From NCBI GenBank assembly GCA_049318165.1, contig JBMOGW010000059.1:1-16080 (forward strand): a stretch of DNA of 16,080 nt, in the 5' to 3' direction. This DNA is from UBA668 sp049318165 (lineage in GTDB: Bacteria; Actinomycetota; Acidimicrobiia; Acidimicrobiales; Ilumatobacteraceae). The notes under the pieces were generated by a model. It saw only the letters and a program-made list of their open reading frames with translations, was not told the DNA's origin and searched no databases. Every line of letters starts with the position of its first letter. Position 1 is the stretch's first letter. This document shows positions 6,130-13,445 of the stretch, in pieces. The position numbers were made by a program, and so were the translations under genes.

Positions 6130-6987
6130 TCAGCCGAGCGCGGCGCGCACCGCGCTGGCGTACGGCATCGACGGCACCGCGCCGGCCACGGTCGTCGACA
6201 GCGCCGCGGCAGCGGACGCGACGCGCATCCCCGTGGCGAGGTCGTCGCCGGCGGCCAGGCGCGCGCACAGCACGCCCGAGAAACAGTCCCCTGCGCCGGT
6301 GGTGTCGACCGCAGCGACGGGGAGCGGATCGACGTGGGTGACGCCGTCGGCGGTGTGCAGGTCGGCGCCCTGCGCCCCACGCGTGACGATCACCGCGGTG
6401 GCGCCGAGGGCCCGCAGGCGGTCGACACCGCCGAGCAACTCCACCTCGTGTTCGTTGGGTGTCAGCACGTCGCAGAGAGCGAGCAGTGAATCGGGCAGGG
6501 GAGCGGCGGGCGCCGGGTTCAGCACCGTCGTGGCACCCGCGGCGCGGGCGGCCGTGAATGCCCGCTCGATCGCATCGAGCGGCACCTCCAGCTGTGCCAG
6601 CACCACCGAGGCGGTCGGCATCTCGTCGGCGGCCACCGTGGCGTTCGCCCCGGCCACGACGACGATCGAGTTCTCGCCTTCGGACGACACGAAGATCAGC
6701 GCACGCCCGGACGGCTCGCCCACGGCGTGCACGTGACGGGTGTCGATCCCGTCGTCGTGCATCACGCCCAGCAGCATCTCGCCTGCGGAGTCGTGCCCCA
6801 CGGCACCGACGAAGGCGGTGGACGCACCGGCGCGCGCCGCGGCGACCGCCTGGTTCAGGCCCTTGCCGCCGGGATACTCCGCATACGACGTGCCTGCCAC
6901 GGTCTCGCCAGGGCCGGGTAAGCGGTCGACGGTGGCGACCAGGTCGAGGTTCGCACTGCCGACGACGGCGACGTCGAAGCGCGGCAC
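6130..6987 (-). CDS. rbsK: ribokinase (PfkB family carbohydrate kinase)
   Basis: 285 residues. Ribokinase phosphorylates D-ribose to ribose 5-phosphate with ATP in the cytoplasm. The N-terminal strand GSANLDLV (10-17) and the sugar-binding PGGKGLNQAVAAAR (39-52) are ribokinase hallmarks. NPAPA (157-161), TPNEHE (176-181) and the anion-hole/catalytic DTTGAGD (228-234, catalytic D234) complete the fold. The GTG start is one base beyond the stop of the crotonase gene, so this is the last gene of a four-gene operon. Other PfkB sugar or nucleoside kinases are possible, but the GGKGLNQ and NPAPA motifs favour ribokinase. No ribose transporter is visible nearby. Confidence 0.88.
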   Translation of the reverse strand: MPRFDVAVVGSANLDLVATVDRLPGPGETVAGTSYAEYPGGKGLNQAVAAARAGASTAFVGAVGHDSAGEMLLGVMHDDGIDTRHVHAVGEPSGRALIFVSSEGENSIVVVAGANATVAADEMPTASVVLAQLEVPLDAIERAFTAARAAGATTVLNPAPAAPLPDSLLALCDVLTPNEHEVELLGGVDRLRALGATAVIVTRGAQGADLHTADGVTHVDPLPVAAVDTTGAGDCFSGVLCARLAAGDDLATGMRVASAAAALSTTVAGAVPSMPYASAVRAALG

Positions 6988-6988
6988 C

Positions 6989-7798
6989 TCAGGACTCCGG
7001 GCGGAACACGGGCGGGCGCTTCTCGAGGAACGCGGCGACGGCCTCCTTGTGCTCGTCCGTCGTCCAGCACTCGCTGAGCATCCGCATCTCGCGCTGCTGC
7101 GCCGCCCACAGGTCGGTCTCGCCCATGTTCTCGGTCAGCAACTGCTTGGTCATCCGCAGCTGGCGGTCAGGGTTGGCCGCATAGCGATGCGCGGTGGACA
7201 GGGCCACCTCCATCAGCTGATCGGGCTCGGCCAACTGGTCGGCCAGACCGATGGCGAACGCCTCGTCTCCGGGCACGAGGCGGCCGGACAGGCACATGTC
7301 GCTGGCACGGCCGAACCCGACGCGAGCGGTCAGCAGCGTGGTGCTCGCCAGCTCGGGCACGATGCCCATCTTGATGAAGAACATGCCGAACTTCGCCGCG
7401 GTGCTGGCGACGATCTGGTCGGCGGGCAGGCACATCGTCGTGCCGATGCCGACCGCCGCGCCGTTCACGGCGCACACGATCGGCTTGCTCTGGCGCAGGA
7501 ACGCCACCCAGTCGAGGCCCTTCGGCATGCCGCCGACGCCACCGGCCGTGTCGTTGCCCGGGTCGGTGCCGCTGATGCGTGTCTGGAACGTCGCCTCCAT
7601 GTCGGCGCCGGCGCAGAAACCGCGTCCAGCGCCCGTCATCACCACCGCACCGATGCGCGGGTCGTCGTTGGCAGCCTTGATGGCGTGCACCTGCTCCTCG
7701 GCCATGCGTGGCGTCCAGGCGTTCAGCTTGTCGGGGCGGTTCAGCGTGACGATGGCGATGGGGCCGTCGCGGTCGACGGTGATCTGCGTGTAGTCCAC
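6989..7798 (-). CDS. crotonase-family protein, isomerase-type active site
   Basis: 269 residues with a complete crotonase fold: oxyanion segment FCAGAD (61-66), second oxyanion Gly in AAVGIGTT (114-121), and C-terminal EKRPPVF. Aligned with the hydratase at 2061-2846, the two hydratase glutamates are replaced by T121 and F141. A Glu is instead present at E149 in GIVPE, where enoyl-CoA isomerases such as PaaG have an Asp in IPDAGG. An enoyl-CoA isomerase or related activity is therefore more likely than hydration. The GTG start lies 4 nt behind the upstream stop. This is the third gene of the operon, between a GNAT-like protein and ribokinase. Confidence 0.85.
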   Translation of the reverse strand: MDYTQITVDRDGPIAIVTLNRPDKLNAWTPRMAEEQVHAIKAANDDPRIGAVVMTGAGRGFCAGADMEATFQTRISGTDPGNDTAGGVGGMPKGLDWVAFLRQSKPIVCAVNGAAVGIGTTMCLPADQIVASTAAKFGMFFIKMGIVPELASTTLLTARVGFGRASDMCLSGRLVPGDEAFAIGLADQLAEPDQLMEVALSTAHRYAANPDRQLRMTKQLLTENMGETDLWAAQQREMRMLSECWTTDEHKEAVAAFLEKRPPVFRPES

Positions 7799-7802
7799 GC
7801 CG

Positions 7803-8324
7803 TCACTCTGGCACGGCGCGCAGCACCCACGTCGTAGTGGGGCCGGTGTACGAGCGCTCGTCCGTCAGGCCCAGGCGGTCGCACGCAGCCAGCTGCTCGG
7901 GACAGTCCGTGTTGGTCTGCCACCAGCGGCGCACCGTGGGGCCGAAGTCGGCGCCGTGCTGGGCCAGCGAGGCGGCGATCAGCTCGTCGGCGGTGACGTC
8001 GTGCGACCAGCCGCGCACTGCGGTGCCGGTGAGCAACTGCGGGTCGTCGGGTGGCTCGGTGGCACGTGTCGTCAACGCGTCGGCGAACGGGCGGACGTAG
8101 ATGCAACCGACCACCACGTCGTCCAACAGCACGCTGTAGGTGAACGCGATGCCCTCCTCGTGCTCCCGGTCGTGGCGCTCGAGGTCGACCAGGTTCTCCT
8201 CCACCGAGAAGTCGGGCGTCGGCCAGTCCTGGCCGCTCCATGCTCGCAGCAACGGGATGTCGCGCATCAGCGCCGCGTGGTCCTCGCGAACGACGGCGGG
8301 CGTGAGACGTCGGAAGCGGATCAT
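7803..8324 (-). CDS. GNAT-like acetyltransferase (tentative)
   Basis: 173 residues from the ATG at 8324, which shares ATGA with the stop of the upstream kinase gene (4-base overlap), strong support for this start over a longer one inside that gene. The central strands IAFTYSVLLDDVVVGCIYVRP (59-79) are the beta-turn-beta typical of the GNAT core, and LAACDRLGLTDE (145-156) resembles the C-terminal helix and loop. A clear R-x-x-G-x-G/A acetyl-CoA loop is missing, and the stretch 84-110 is unusual. Family assignment is plausible rather than proven; the substrate is unknown. Confidence 0.6.
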   Translation of the reverse strand: MIRFRRLTPAVVREDHAALMRDIPLLRAWSGQDWPTPDFSVEENLVDLERHDREHEEGIAFTYSVLLDDVVVGCIYVRPFADALTTRATEPPDDPQLLTGTAVRGWSHDVTADELIAASLAQHGADFGPTVRRWWQTNTDCPEQLAACDRLGLTDERSYTGPTTTWVLRAVPE

Positions 8325-9373
8325 CGGGCGGTGCTCCTCAGCGGGGTGGTGTCGAGTCGGTCGAGCGCGGGTAGGTAGGTGCGCACCGCGTCGGCGCGGA
8401 ACTTCGAGCACAGATCGGGACGGAAGAAGCGCGCACCCTCGCGCACGACGTAGTTGAGAATGAAGAAGCGGTACACCTCGGGCAGGAACATGACTTCGTC
8501 GTCCGACATCGGGAACACGTCGCGGTAGGCCGACAAGAACGCGAGGAAGGTTGGCTCGACGAGCGTGTGTGGTCCATAGGTGAAGCGTGTGCGGTCACCC
8601 GTCTTCGACGACACGCGGGAGAGGAAGTAGAAGTCCAGCAGGCGCGGCTCGATGCGGAACCAGTCGTAGTCCCAGCGGCTGAACAGCCTGAAGCTGCCGT
8701 CCGGTGCGGTGTCGACGGAGAAGTTGCCGAGGTTCCAGTCGATCAGCACGGGGATCTTCGGCCACTCGTCGTAGCCCACCGCCACGAGCCGTTCGAGGAA
8801 GTGATGAGTGTGCCGCCACAGCACGCCGATCGCCTCCGGCGGCAGTTCGAAGTTGCGCGGCGCGAACGGGCTCTCCAGCAGATCGAGCAGATGGATGGCG
8901 TCGCTCTTGATCGTCTTCGAGCCGGCGGGCACATCGGGCGCGAGTGCCGTACAGGCCATGTGGAACTCGGCGATCTCGTGGGCGAGGTTGCGGATCTGGT
9001 CCACCGTCAACACGCGCGGCAGCGCGTCCCGACGCGGGACGTCGTCGTAGAACACGGCCCACATCTGCCGGTCGTACCAGGTGAAGAGGCGGCCGTCCTT
9101 CTGCCAGATGTCGGCCAGCATCCCCGCGAAGCGGGTGGACCGCAGCAGTTGCGTGCAACGGTTCAGACGGTCGTGGTCCTCGTAGAACAGGAAGTACGAG
9201 CCGTACGACGACACCTTCGAGATCAGCGTGAAGCCATCCTCGAGGTGCAGCCGATAGACGCGATTGGTGGACACGTCGGCGCTCACCTCGTCGACGCGCA
9301 CGAGGGCACGCGGGTCACCGTACGCAGCCCAGGCGGCCGCAGCGGCGGCTTGGTGAGTCAGCGAGGCGGCCAC
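8321..9373 (-). CDS. aminoglycoside phosphotransferase/choline-kinase-fold protein
   Basis: 350 residues from a GTG. The kinase-like fold shows a candidate ATP-binding Lys in LISKV (K53), the catalytic loop IDWNLGNF (211-218), equivalent to GDLHPGN with catalytic D212, and the metal-binding Asp in SRWDYDW (D235). The usual loop His is Leu here. Proteins of this fold phosphorylate small hydroxylated molecules; the true substrate is unknown and antibiotic resistance should not be assumed. The start is supported by TACGAT ending 6 nt upstream; the longer open frame upstream runs antisense into the P450. It is the first gene of the operon continuing through GNAT-like, crotonase and ribokinase. 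Confidence 0.8.
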   Translation of the reverse strand: MAASLTHQAAAAAAWAAYGDPRALVRVDEVSADVSTNRVYRLHLEDGFTLISKVSSYGSYFLFYEDHDRLNRCTQLLRSTRFAGMLADIWQKDGRLFTWYDRQMWAVFYDDVPRRDALPRVLTVDQIRNLAHEIAEFHMACTALAPDVPAGSKTIKSDAIHLLDLLESPFAPRNFELPPEAIGVLWRHTHHFLERLVAVGYDEWPKIPVLIDWNLGNFSVDTAPDGSFRLFSRWDYDWFRIEPRLLDFYFLSRVSSKTGDRTRFTYGPHTLVEPTFLAFLSAYRDVFPMSDDEVMFLPEVYRFFILNYVVREGARFFRPDLCSKFRADAVRTYLPALDRLDTTPLRSTAR

Positions 9374-9379
9374 GGGCCG

Positions 9380-9385
9380 ATCGTA
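9380..9385 (-). promoter_or_regulatory. -10 box for leaderless kinase operon
   Basis: On the minus strand TACGAT is followed by 6 nt and the GTG at 9373. Only 42 bp separate this start from the divergent P450 start, so the two promoters share their upstream DNA. Confidence 0.5.
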
Positions 9386-9402
9386 GGCGCACGACCGATC
9401 GC

Positions 9403-9408
9403 TACGCT
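9403..9408 (+). promoter_or_regulatory. -10 box for leaderless P450 gene
   Basis: TACGCT ends 7 nt before the GTG at 9416. The same hexamer at nearly the same distance precedes the RpiR gene (14493-14498). Confidence 0.5.
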
Positions 9409-9415
9409 CGCCGCC

Positions 9416-10558
9416 GTGGATCCGGTGACACTGACGCTCGACGACATCGACGGGCGTCACCACGAGGTGCTCGCCGCGCTGCGTGCGCAACAGCCGGTGG
9501 CGTGGGTGCCGGCGCTGAACGGCTGGGTGGTCACCAGCCGGGCGTTGGCCGTCCAGGTGATGCGCGACCCGGACACCTACACCGTCGACGATCCGCGCTT
9601 CAGTACGGCACAGGTGGTGGGGCCGAGCATGCTCTCGCTCGACGGCCCGGAGCAGCAGCGCCATCGTGCTCCGTTCGCCGACGCCCTGCGGCCCGCCGTG
9701 TCGAATGCCCGCTACGCCGAACGCATCGCTGAGGCAGCGGACGGGTTGGTGCGCGCACTGCTGCCCGCAGGCCGCGGTGAACTTCGTCGCGGCTTGGCCG
9801 GGCCACTGGCGGTCGCTGTGTCGGCCATGGCGCTCGGAATCGAGCATCTTCCCGCCGAACGTCTGCTCACGCTGTACGACCGCATCGTGGCCGCCGTCGA
9901 CGGCGTGGCCCGTGGGGGAGCGGTGAGCGCCGACGGGCTTGCCGCGTTCGACGACCTTGCAGTGGCGCTGCGAGCCTCGATGCAGCGACCGGGCACGTTG
10001 ATGGCCGATGCCCGTGCGGCGTTGAGCGACGGCGAGACCGTCAGCAATGCAGCGGTCTTCCTGTTCGGCGGCATCGAGACCAGCGAGGGCATGACGGCCA
10101 ATCTCCTGGTGCACCTGCTGACGCCGGACGAGGTTGGCCATCGGGCGTTCGACGACGTCGTGGCCGACCCGTCGTTGGTGGACGCCGCCGTGGAGGAGTC
10201 GTTGCGGCTCGAGCCGGCCGCGTCACGAGTCGACCGGTACGCGACCGCAGATGCCGAACTCGGTGGTGCGACGGTGTGCAGGGGCGATCTCGTGATCGTC
10301 TCGCTCGCTGCGGCGAACCGCGACCCGGTGACGTTCGACCTGGCGGACCGATTCGATCTCCGCCGGCCCGAGGCTCGACAGCACGTCACGTTCGCGGTCG
10401 GCCCGCATGCGTGCATTGCCGCTCAACTGGCTCGGCTGCAGGCACGTGCGGCCGTGGAGGCGCTCGTTCGTCATGTTCCGACGGCGCGTCTGGAGGCGGT
10501 GGTGACGCCTGCGGGAGTGGTGTTCCGCAAACCGGACGCGGTGCCGGTGCGCTGGTGA
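9416..10558 (+). CDS. cytochrome P450
   Basis: 380 residues from GTG, normal for a soluble bacterial P450. These haem monooxygenases oxidise small substrates with electrons from ferredoxin. The I-helix motif is FGGIETS (217-223, Glu-Thr pair), the K-helix ExxR is E261-S-L-R264, and the haem loop is F326-A-V-G-P-H-A-C333 with C333 as the iron ligand. The Gly two residues after the Cys in most P450s is Ala here (CIA). The DPDTYTVDD and DGPEQQRHR segments match the B/C-helix region of bacterial CYPs. No ferredoxin or reductase lies nearby. The stop codon abuts the stop of the convergent WhiB gene. Substrate unknown. Confidence 0.92.
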   Translation: MDPVTLTLDDIDGRHHEVLAALRAQQPVAWVPALNGWVVTSRALAVQVMRDPDTYTVDDPRFSTAQVVGPSMLSLDGPEQQRHRAPFADALRPAVSNARYAERIAEAADGLVRALLPAGRGELRRGLAGPLAVAVSAMALGIEHLPAERLLTLYDRIVAAVDGVARGGAVSADGLAAFDDLAVALRASMQRPGTLMADARAALSDGETVSNAAVFLFGGIETSEGMTANLLVHLLTPDEVGHRAFDDVVADPSLVDAAVEESLRLEPAASRVDRYATADAELGGATVCRGDLVIVSLAAANRDPVTFDLADRFDLRRPEARQHVTFAVGPHACIAAQLARLQARAAVEALVRHVPTARLEAVVTPAGVVFRKPDAVPVRW

Positions 10559-10864
10559 TCAGCCGGCGTTGCGGGCGCGCACACCGATGGGAGCGATGAG
10601 CCGGAACCCGGCTGCGTGGCGCTCGTCCTCGGACTCGCCACCCCAGAACCCGTATTCGTGGTTCGAGCGAGCGAACTCACGACAGGTGGCGTTGACCGTG
10701 CACGACCCGCACACCGCCTTCGCCGTGGCTTCGCGACGATCGCGTGCCTGTGGGCGCTCGGCGGGCGGCGGGAAGAACAGGTGTGTCAGCCCTTTACAGG
10801 CTGCAGTGTTCATCCAACGATCGTCGGTGAACGTGCGATGAACGACGACATCGACCGCTGCCAT
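10559..10864 (-). CDS. WhiB-family iron-sulfur transcriptional regulator
   Basis: 101 residues. WhiB proteins are actinobacterial regulators that bind a [4Fe-4S] cluster and act with the principal sigma factor. The four ligands are C23, C52, C55 and C61 in the classic C-xn-C-x2-C-x5-C order. The GFWGGESEDER motif (72-82) follows, and the C-terminus is Arg-rich (LIAPIGVRARNAG), as expected for DNA contact. The ATG at 10864 has AGGGGG (10869-10874) just upstream and a promoter with an embedded palindrome beyond it. Which Wbl class it belongs to cannot be settled from the sequence alone. Confidence 0.93.
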   Translation of the reverse strand: MAAVDVVVHRTFTDDRWMNTAACKGLTHLFFPPPAERPQARDRREATAKAVCGSCTVNATCREFARSNHEYGFWGGESEDERHAAGFRLIAPIGVRARNAG

Positions 10865-10890
10865 GGAACCCCCTGATCCGACCGGCTGGC

Positions 10891-10920
10891 GAAATACTTG
10901 CTGTCAGCAAGTAGCACCAA
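10891..10920 (-). promoter_or_regulatory. WhiB promoter (-35 TTGGTG, -10 TATTTC)
   Basis: On the minus strand TTGGTG (10915-10920) and TATTTC (10891-10896) are separated by 18 bp. A transcription start near 10884 would give a leader of about 20 nt containing the Shine-Dalgarno AGGGGG. The spacer is almost wholly occupied by the palindrome at 10895-10913. Confidence 0.45.
10895..10913. promoter_or_regulatory. perfect palindromic operator candidate
   Basis: TACTTGCT-GTC-AGCAAGTA is an 8+3+8 perfect inverted repeat that fills the WhiB promoter spacer and touches the -10 box. The size and position suit a dimeric helix-turn-helix repressor. The binding protein is unknown. Confidence 0.6.
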
Positions 10921-10980
10921 CTCTACGACACGAAGGGCCGTCTGTCGATAGGGCGTGACCTGGGATTTCGTACCAACTGT

Positions 10981-12060
10981 TCACACAGCCGTCGCAAGGA
11001 CGTGACGGACGCCTGCAGCGAAGCGCGCGATGTCGTCCTCGGTGGTGTCCCATGCCGTCATCCATCGCACCTGGTCGCGAGTCACGTCCCAGTCCCAGAA
11101 GAAGCACCAGTCCTTCAACGGCTCGATCGCTGCATGGGGCAGGCACGGGAACAGACTGTTCACGGCCGGCGGCGCGTCGTACTGCACCCCGGGCAGGTCC
11201 TTCGTGATGTCGTACAGACGGGTCGCCATGCCGTTCGAGTGCTGGGCCAGACGGATCCACAGATCGTCGTGCAGCAACGCGTTGAACTGCGCCGCCACGA
11301 AACGCATCTTCGACGGCAGCTGGTTCACCTGCTTGCGCACGTACATCGCTCGCCGAGCGAGCGCCGGGTTCAGGTACACCACCGCTTCGCCGCCCAGCAA
11401 GCCGGCCTTGGTGCCGCCGAACGACACCACATCGACTCCGGCGTCGACCGTGAACGAGCGCAGCGCGGCATGCGTCCCGCCGAGTGCCGCCGTCGCGTTG
11501 GCGATGCGGGCACCGTCGAGGTGCACGAGCATGCCCATCGAGTGGGCCGTGTCGCACAGCGCCGCCACCTCGTCGGCCGTGTACAGCGTGCCCAGCTCGG
11601 TGCTCTGGGTGATGCTCACCACACCGGGCTGCGCATGGTGCTGGACGCCCTGCAGATGCGCCAGGCCGCGCAGTTGCTCGGGCTCGAGCTTGGCGGTGGA
11701 CGACGGGAGGTTCAGCAGCTTCGCCCCGAGCGCCCGCTCGGGCGCACCCGTCTCGTCGACCGCGATGTGGGCCCACGAACTGCACACCACGCAGTCACCC
11801 GGCTGCACCATGGTCGCCAGCGCCATCACGTTCGCGCCCGTGCCGTTCCACGCCAGGAACGTCTGCGCCTCGGGGCCGAACAGGTCGCGGAATCGCGCCG
11901 ATGCCTCTTCCGTCCAGCGGTCACTGCCGTAGGCGAGCGCGTGCCCGGTGTTGGCCTCGATCACCGCCTGCAGCACGTCCGGATGGGCGCCTGCGGCATT
12001 GTCGCTGGCGAAGGCGCAATGCGGGGCGGGGGGCATGGTCTCGGGCGAAAACGACGTCAT
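10981..12060 (-). CDS. low-specificity L-threonine aldolase-like PLP enzyme
   Basis: 359 residues from the ATG at 12060. The family cleaves L-threonine/allo-threonine to glycine and acetaldehyde with pyridoxal phosphate. Hallmarks are FASDNAAGAHP (17-27), the SSWAHIAVDETGAPE segment (94-108) with the His that stacks on PLP, QSTELGTLY (152-160), HLDGAR (180-185) with PLP-ring D182, and SFGGTK (213-218) with the Schiff-base lysine K218. An alternative ATG three codons upstream (12069) is in frame; a longer start would run into the divergent gene. A weak CAGAAT hexamer ends 7 nt before 12060. It could act on another beta-hydroxy amino acid. Confidence 0.88.
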   Translation of the reverse strand: MTSFSPETMPPAPHCAFASDNAAGAHPDVLQAVIEANTGHALAYGSDRWTEEASARFRDLFGPEAQTFLAWNGTGANVMALATMVQPGDCVVCSSWAHIAVDETGAPERALGAKLLNLPSSTAKLEPEQLRGLAHLQGVQHHAQPGVVSITQSTELGTLYTADEVAALCDTAHSMGMLVHLDGARIANATAALGGTHAALRSFTVDAGVDVVSFGGTKAGLLGGEAVVYLNPALARRAMYVRKQVNQLPSKMRFVAAQFNALLHDDLWIRLAQHSNGMATRLYDITKDLPGVQYDAPPAVNSLFPCLPHAAIEPLKDWCFFWDWDVTRDQVRWMTAWDTTEDDIARFAAGVRHVLATAV

Positions 12061-12067
12061 CGTGATC

Positions 12068-12073
12068 ATTCTG
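12068..12073 (-). promoter_or_regulatory. weak -10 candidate (CAGAAT)
   Basis: CAGAAT on the minus strand ends 7 nt before the ATG at 12060, the same spacing as other leaderless genes in the window, but lacks the first T of TAnnnT. Confidence 0.25.
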
Positions 12074-12080
12074 CCGGGCC

Positions 12081-12086
12081 TATGGT
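12081..12086 (+). promoter_or_regulatory. -10 box for leaderless MDMPI-like gene
   Basis: TATGGT ends 8 nt before the ATG at 12095, with no Shine-Dalgarno sequence in between. Confidence 0.5.
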
Positions 12087-12094
12087 GCTGCGCC

Positions 12095-12826
12095 ATGGCC
12101 CTCGACCACCTCGCCCTGCTCGCCGACGACCTCGATCGGTTCGCCGTGGCCATCGAGACCGGCCCGGCGGATGCACCGATCGCCGGTTGCCCGGGCTGGG
12201 ATCTGCGCGTACTGGGCGTGCACCTGGCCGGCGTGCATCGTTGGGTACTGGCAGCGCTCGGGCTCGGCGTCGCACCGCGACCCGACCAGCTGCCGCCGGA
12301 TCCGGAGGGCGACCTCGCAGCGGTCGCCGCCTACGTGCGCGAGGGCAGTGCACGGCTGCTCCGCGCCCTGGAAGAGCTGGACCCGTCGTCACCGACGTGG
12401 CACCCGTTCCCCGTCGAACCGAAGGTGGCCGGTCTGTGGCGCCGGCGCCAGGCACAGGAAGCCTCGGTGCACCGTTGGGACGCCGAGCGTGCGGTGGGTG
12501 GCACGCCGACCATCGACGCATCGTTCGCTGCCGACGGCATCGACGAATACTGGAACGTGATGTTGCCGCGGATGCTGCTGCGCGAACAGCGCACGTCGCC
12601 GGCCACGCGAGTCGCCGTCGTCGCCACGGACACCTCACACCGTTGGGTGGTCGACGGCAGCACCGGGCTGCCGGTGGTGCAGGACCCCGACGCGCAGGTC
12701 GCTGCCTCGATCAGCGGCACCGCTGAAGCGGTACTGCTGACGCTCTGGGGCCGACCGGCGGCCGGGGTCTCCGTCGACGGCGACGCGGAGGTCGCCGACG
12801 GTTGGCTGCGCCTCGGCGGCGCCTGA
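12095..12826 (+). CDS. maleylpyruvate isomerase-type mycothiol-dependent protein
   Basis: 243 residues with a DinB/MDMPI N-terminal four-helix domain. The WDLRVLGVHLAGVHRW segment (35-50) carries H43, and QAQEASVHRWDAER (119-132) carries E122 and H126, the H...E-x3-H metal triad used by this family. The C-terminal part (170-243) matches the small alpha/beta domain common in these proteins. Members use mycothiol as thiol cofactor to isomerise or transfer it to electrophiles; the substrate here is unknown. The leaderless ATG start follows TATGGT. It diverges from threonine aldolase and its stop lies 2 bases from that of the convergent acyltransferase. Confidence 0.85.
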   Translation: MALDHLALLADDLDRFAVAIETGPADAPIAGCPGWDLRVLGVHLAGVHRWVLAALGLGVAPRPDQLPPDPEGDLAAVAAYVREGSARLLRALEELDPSSPTWHPFPVEPKVAGLWRRRQAQEASVHRWDAERAVGGTPTIDASFAADGIDEYWNVMLPRMLLREQRTSPATRVAVVATDTSHRWVVDGSTGLPVVQDPDAQVAASISGTAEAVLLTLWGRPAAGVSVDGDAEVADGWLRLGGA

Positions 12827-12828
12827 CA

Positions 12829-13410
12829 TCACGCCGGGTCGGGCGCGTCCTCGTCCTTGAGGCGGATCGGTCCGAAGCGGTTGTCCTTCAGACCGGTCTT
12901 GCCCTCGTAGAACGCACGGATCAGATCCATGTCGGCCTTCACATCGCCGGTCACCGTGATCGCCGGCCCGAAGCCACCGCTGCGAGTGGACTTGTCGACG
13001 AATGCCAGGACGATCGGCACATCGGCCGCCTGGGCGATGCGGTAGAAGCCGGACTTCCAGTACTCCGTGCGCGATCGGGTGCCCTCTGCCGGCACCACCA
13101 GCTTCAGCTGCTCTCGGCCGTTCAACTCGTCGGCCAGCGAGGCCACCATGCCACCCGGAGCGCTGCGATCGATCGCGACGCCGCCGAGCCAGCGCATGAT
13201 CGGGCCCATCGGTCCGCGGAACAGCGCATCCTTGCCGAGCCACGAGATGCGGATGCCGAGCACCTTCGCCATCGCGAGTGTGATCGGGAAGTCCCAGTTC
13301 GTGGTGTGCGGCGCGGCGATCACGACACACCGGTCGGGGAGAGGGTGGTCGGGCGGGATGGTGGTCCACCGCCACAGTCGCAACCAGAGGCGGGCCAGCA
13401 GCTTCGTCAC
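12829..13410 (-). CDS. PlsC-like 1-acyl-glycerol-3-phosphate acyltransferase family protein
   Basis: 193 residues. The catalytic H-x4-D motif is H35-TTNW-D40, GGVAIDR (76-82) contains the second motif, and PAEGTRSR (108-115) is the EGTR phosphate-binding motif. PlsC-type enzymes transfer an acyl chain to lysophospholipids or other acceptors at the membrane. The hydrophobic/basic N-terminus (LLARLWLRLWRW) could attach to the membrane surface. It is shorter than classical PlsC (about 240) and resembles the compact lysophospholipid acyltransferase-like group. The GTG start follows TAGGGT by 6 nt, predicting a leaderless mRNA. Confidence 0.87.
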   Translation of the reverse strand: MTKLLARLWLRLWRWTTIPPDHPLPDRCVVIAAPHTTNWDFPITLAMAKVLGIRISWLGKDALFRGPMGPIMRWLGGVAIDRSAPGGMVASLADELNGREQLKLVVPAEGTRSRTEYWKSGFYRIAQAADVPIVLAFVDKSTRSGGFGPAITVTGDVKADMDLIRAFYEGKTGLKDNRFGPIRLKDEDAPDPA

Positions 13411-13416
13411 CGTCGC

Positions 13417-13422
13417 ACCCTA
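13417..13422 (-). promoter_or_regulatory. -10 box for leaderless acyltransferase gene
   Basis: TAGGGT on the minus strand is followed by 6 nt and the GTG at 13410. It lies in a 35-bp gap behind the oxygenase gene on the same strand. Confidence 0.45.
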
Positions 13423-13445
13423 ACCGGGTGCCGTTCGTTTCGGGG

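Noticed and set aside
8325..8411. N-terminal extension of the GNAT-like gene to 8411
   Set aside because: It overlaps the kinase C-terminus in another frame; the ATGA overlap at 8321-8324 is the normal coupled start.
8321..9373. Antibiotic-resistance aminoglycoside phosphotransferase
   Set aside because: Only the general kinase fold is supported. The catalytic loop differs (IDWNLGN) and the operon context does not suggest resistance.
8567..9415. Open frame upstream of and fused to the P450 on the plus strand
   Set aside because: It lies antisense to the APH-like kinase. The P450 family starts near the GTG at 9416, which has a -10 box 7 nt upstream.
9374..10141. N-terminal extension of the kinase gene on the minus strand
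   Set aside because: It is antisense to the P450 and lacks family similarity; the GTG at 9373 has a -10 box 6 nt upstream.
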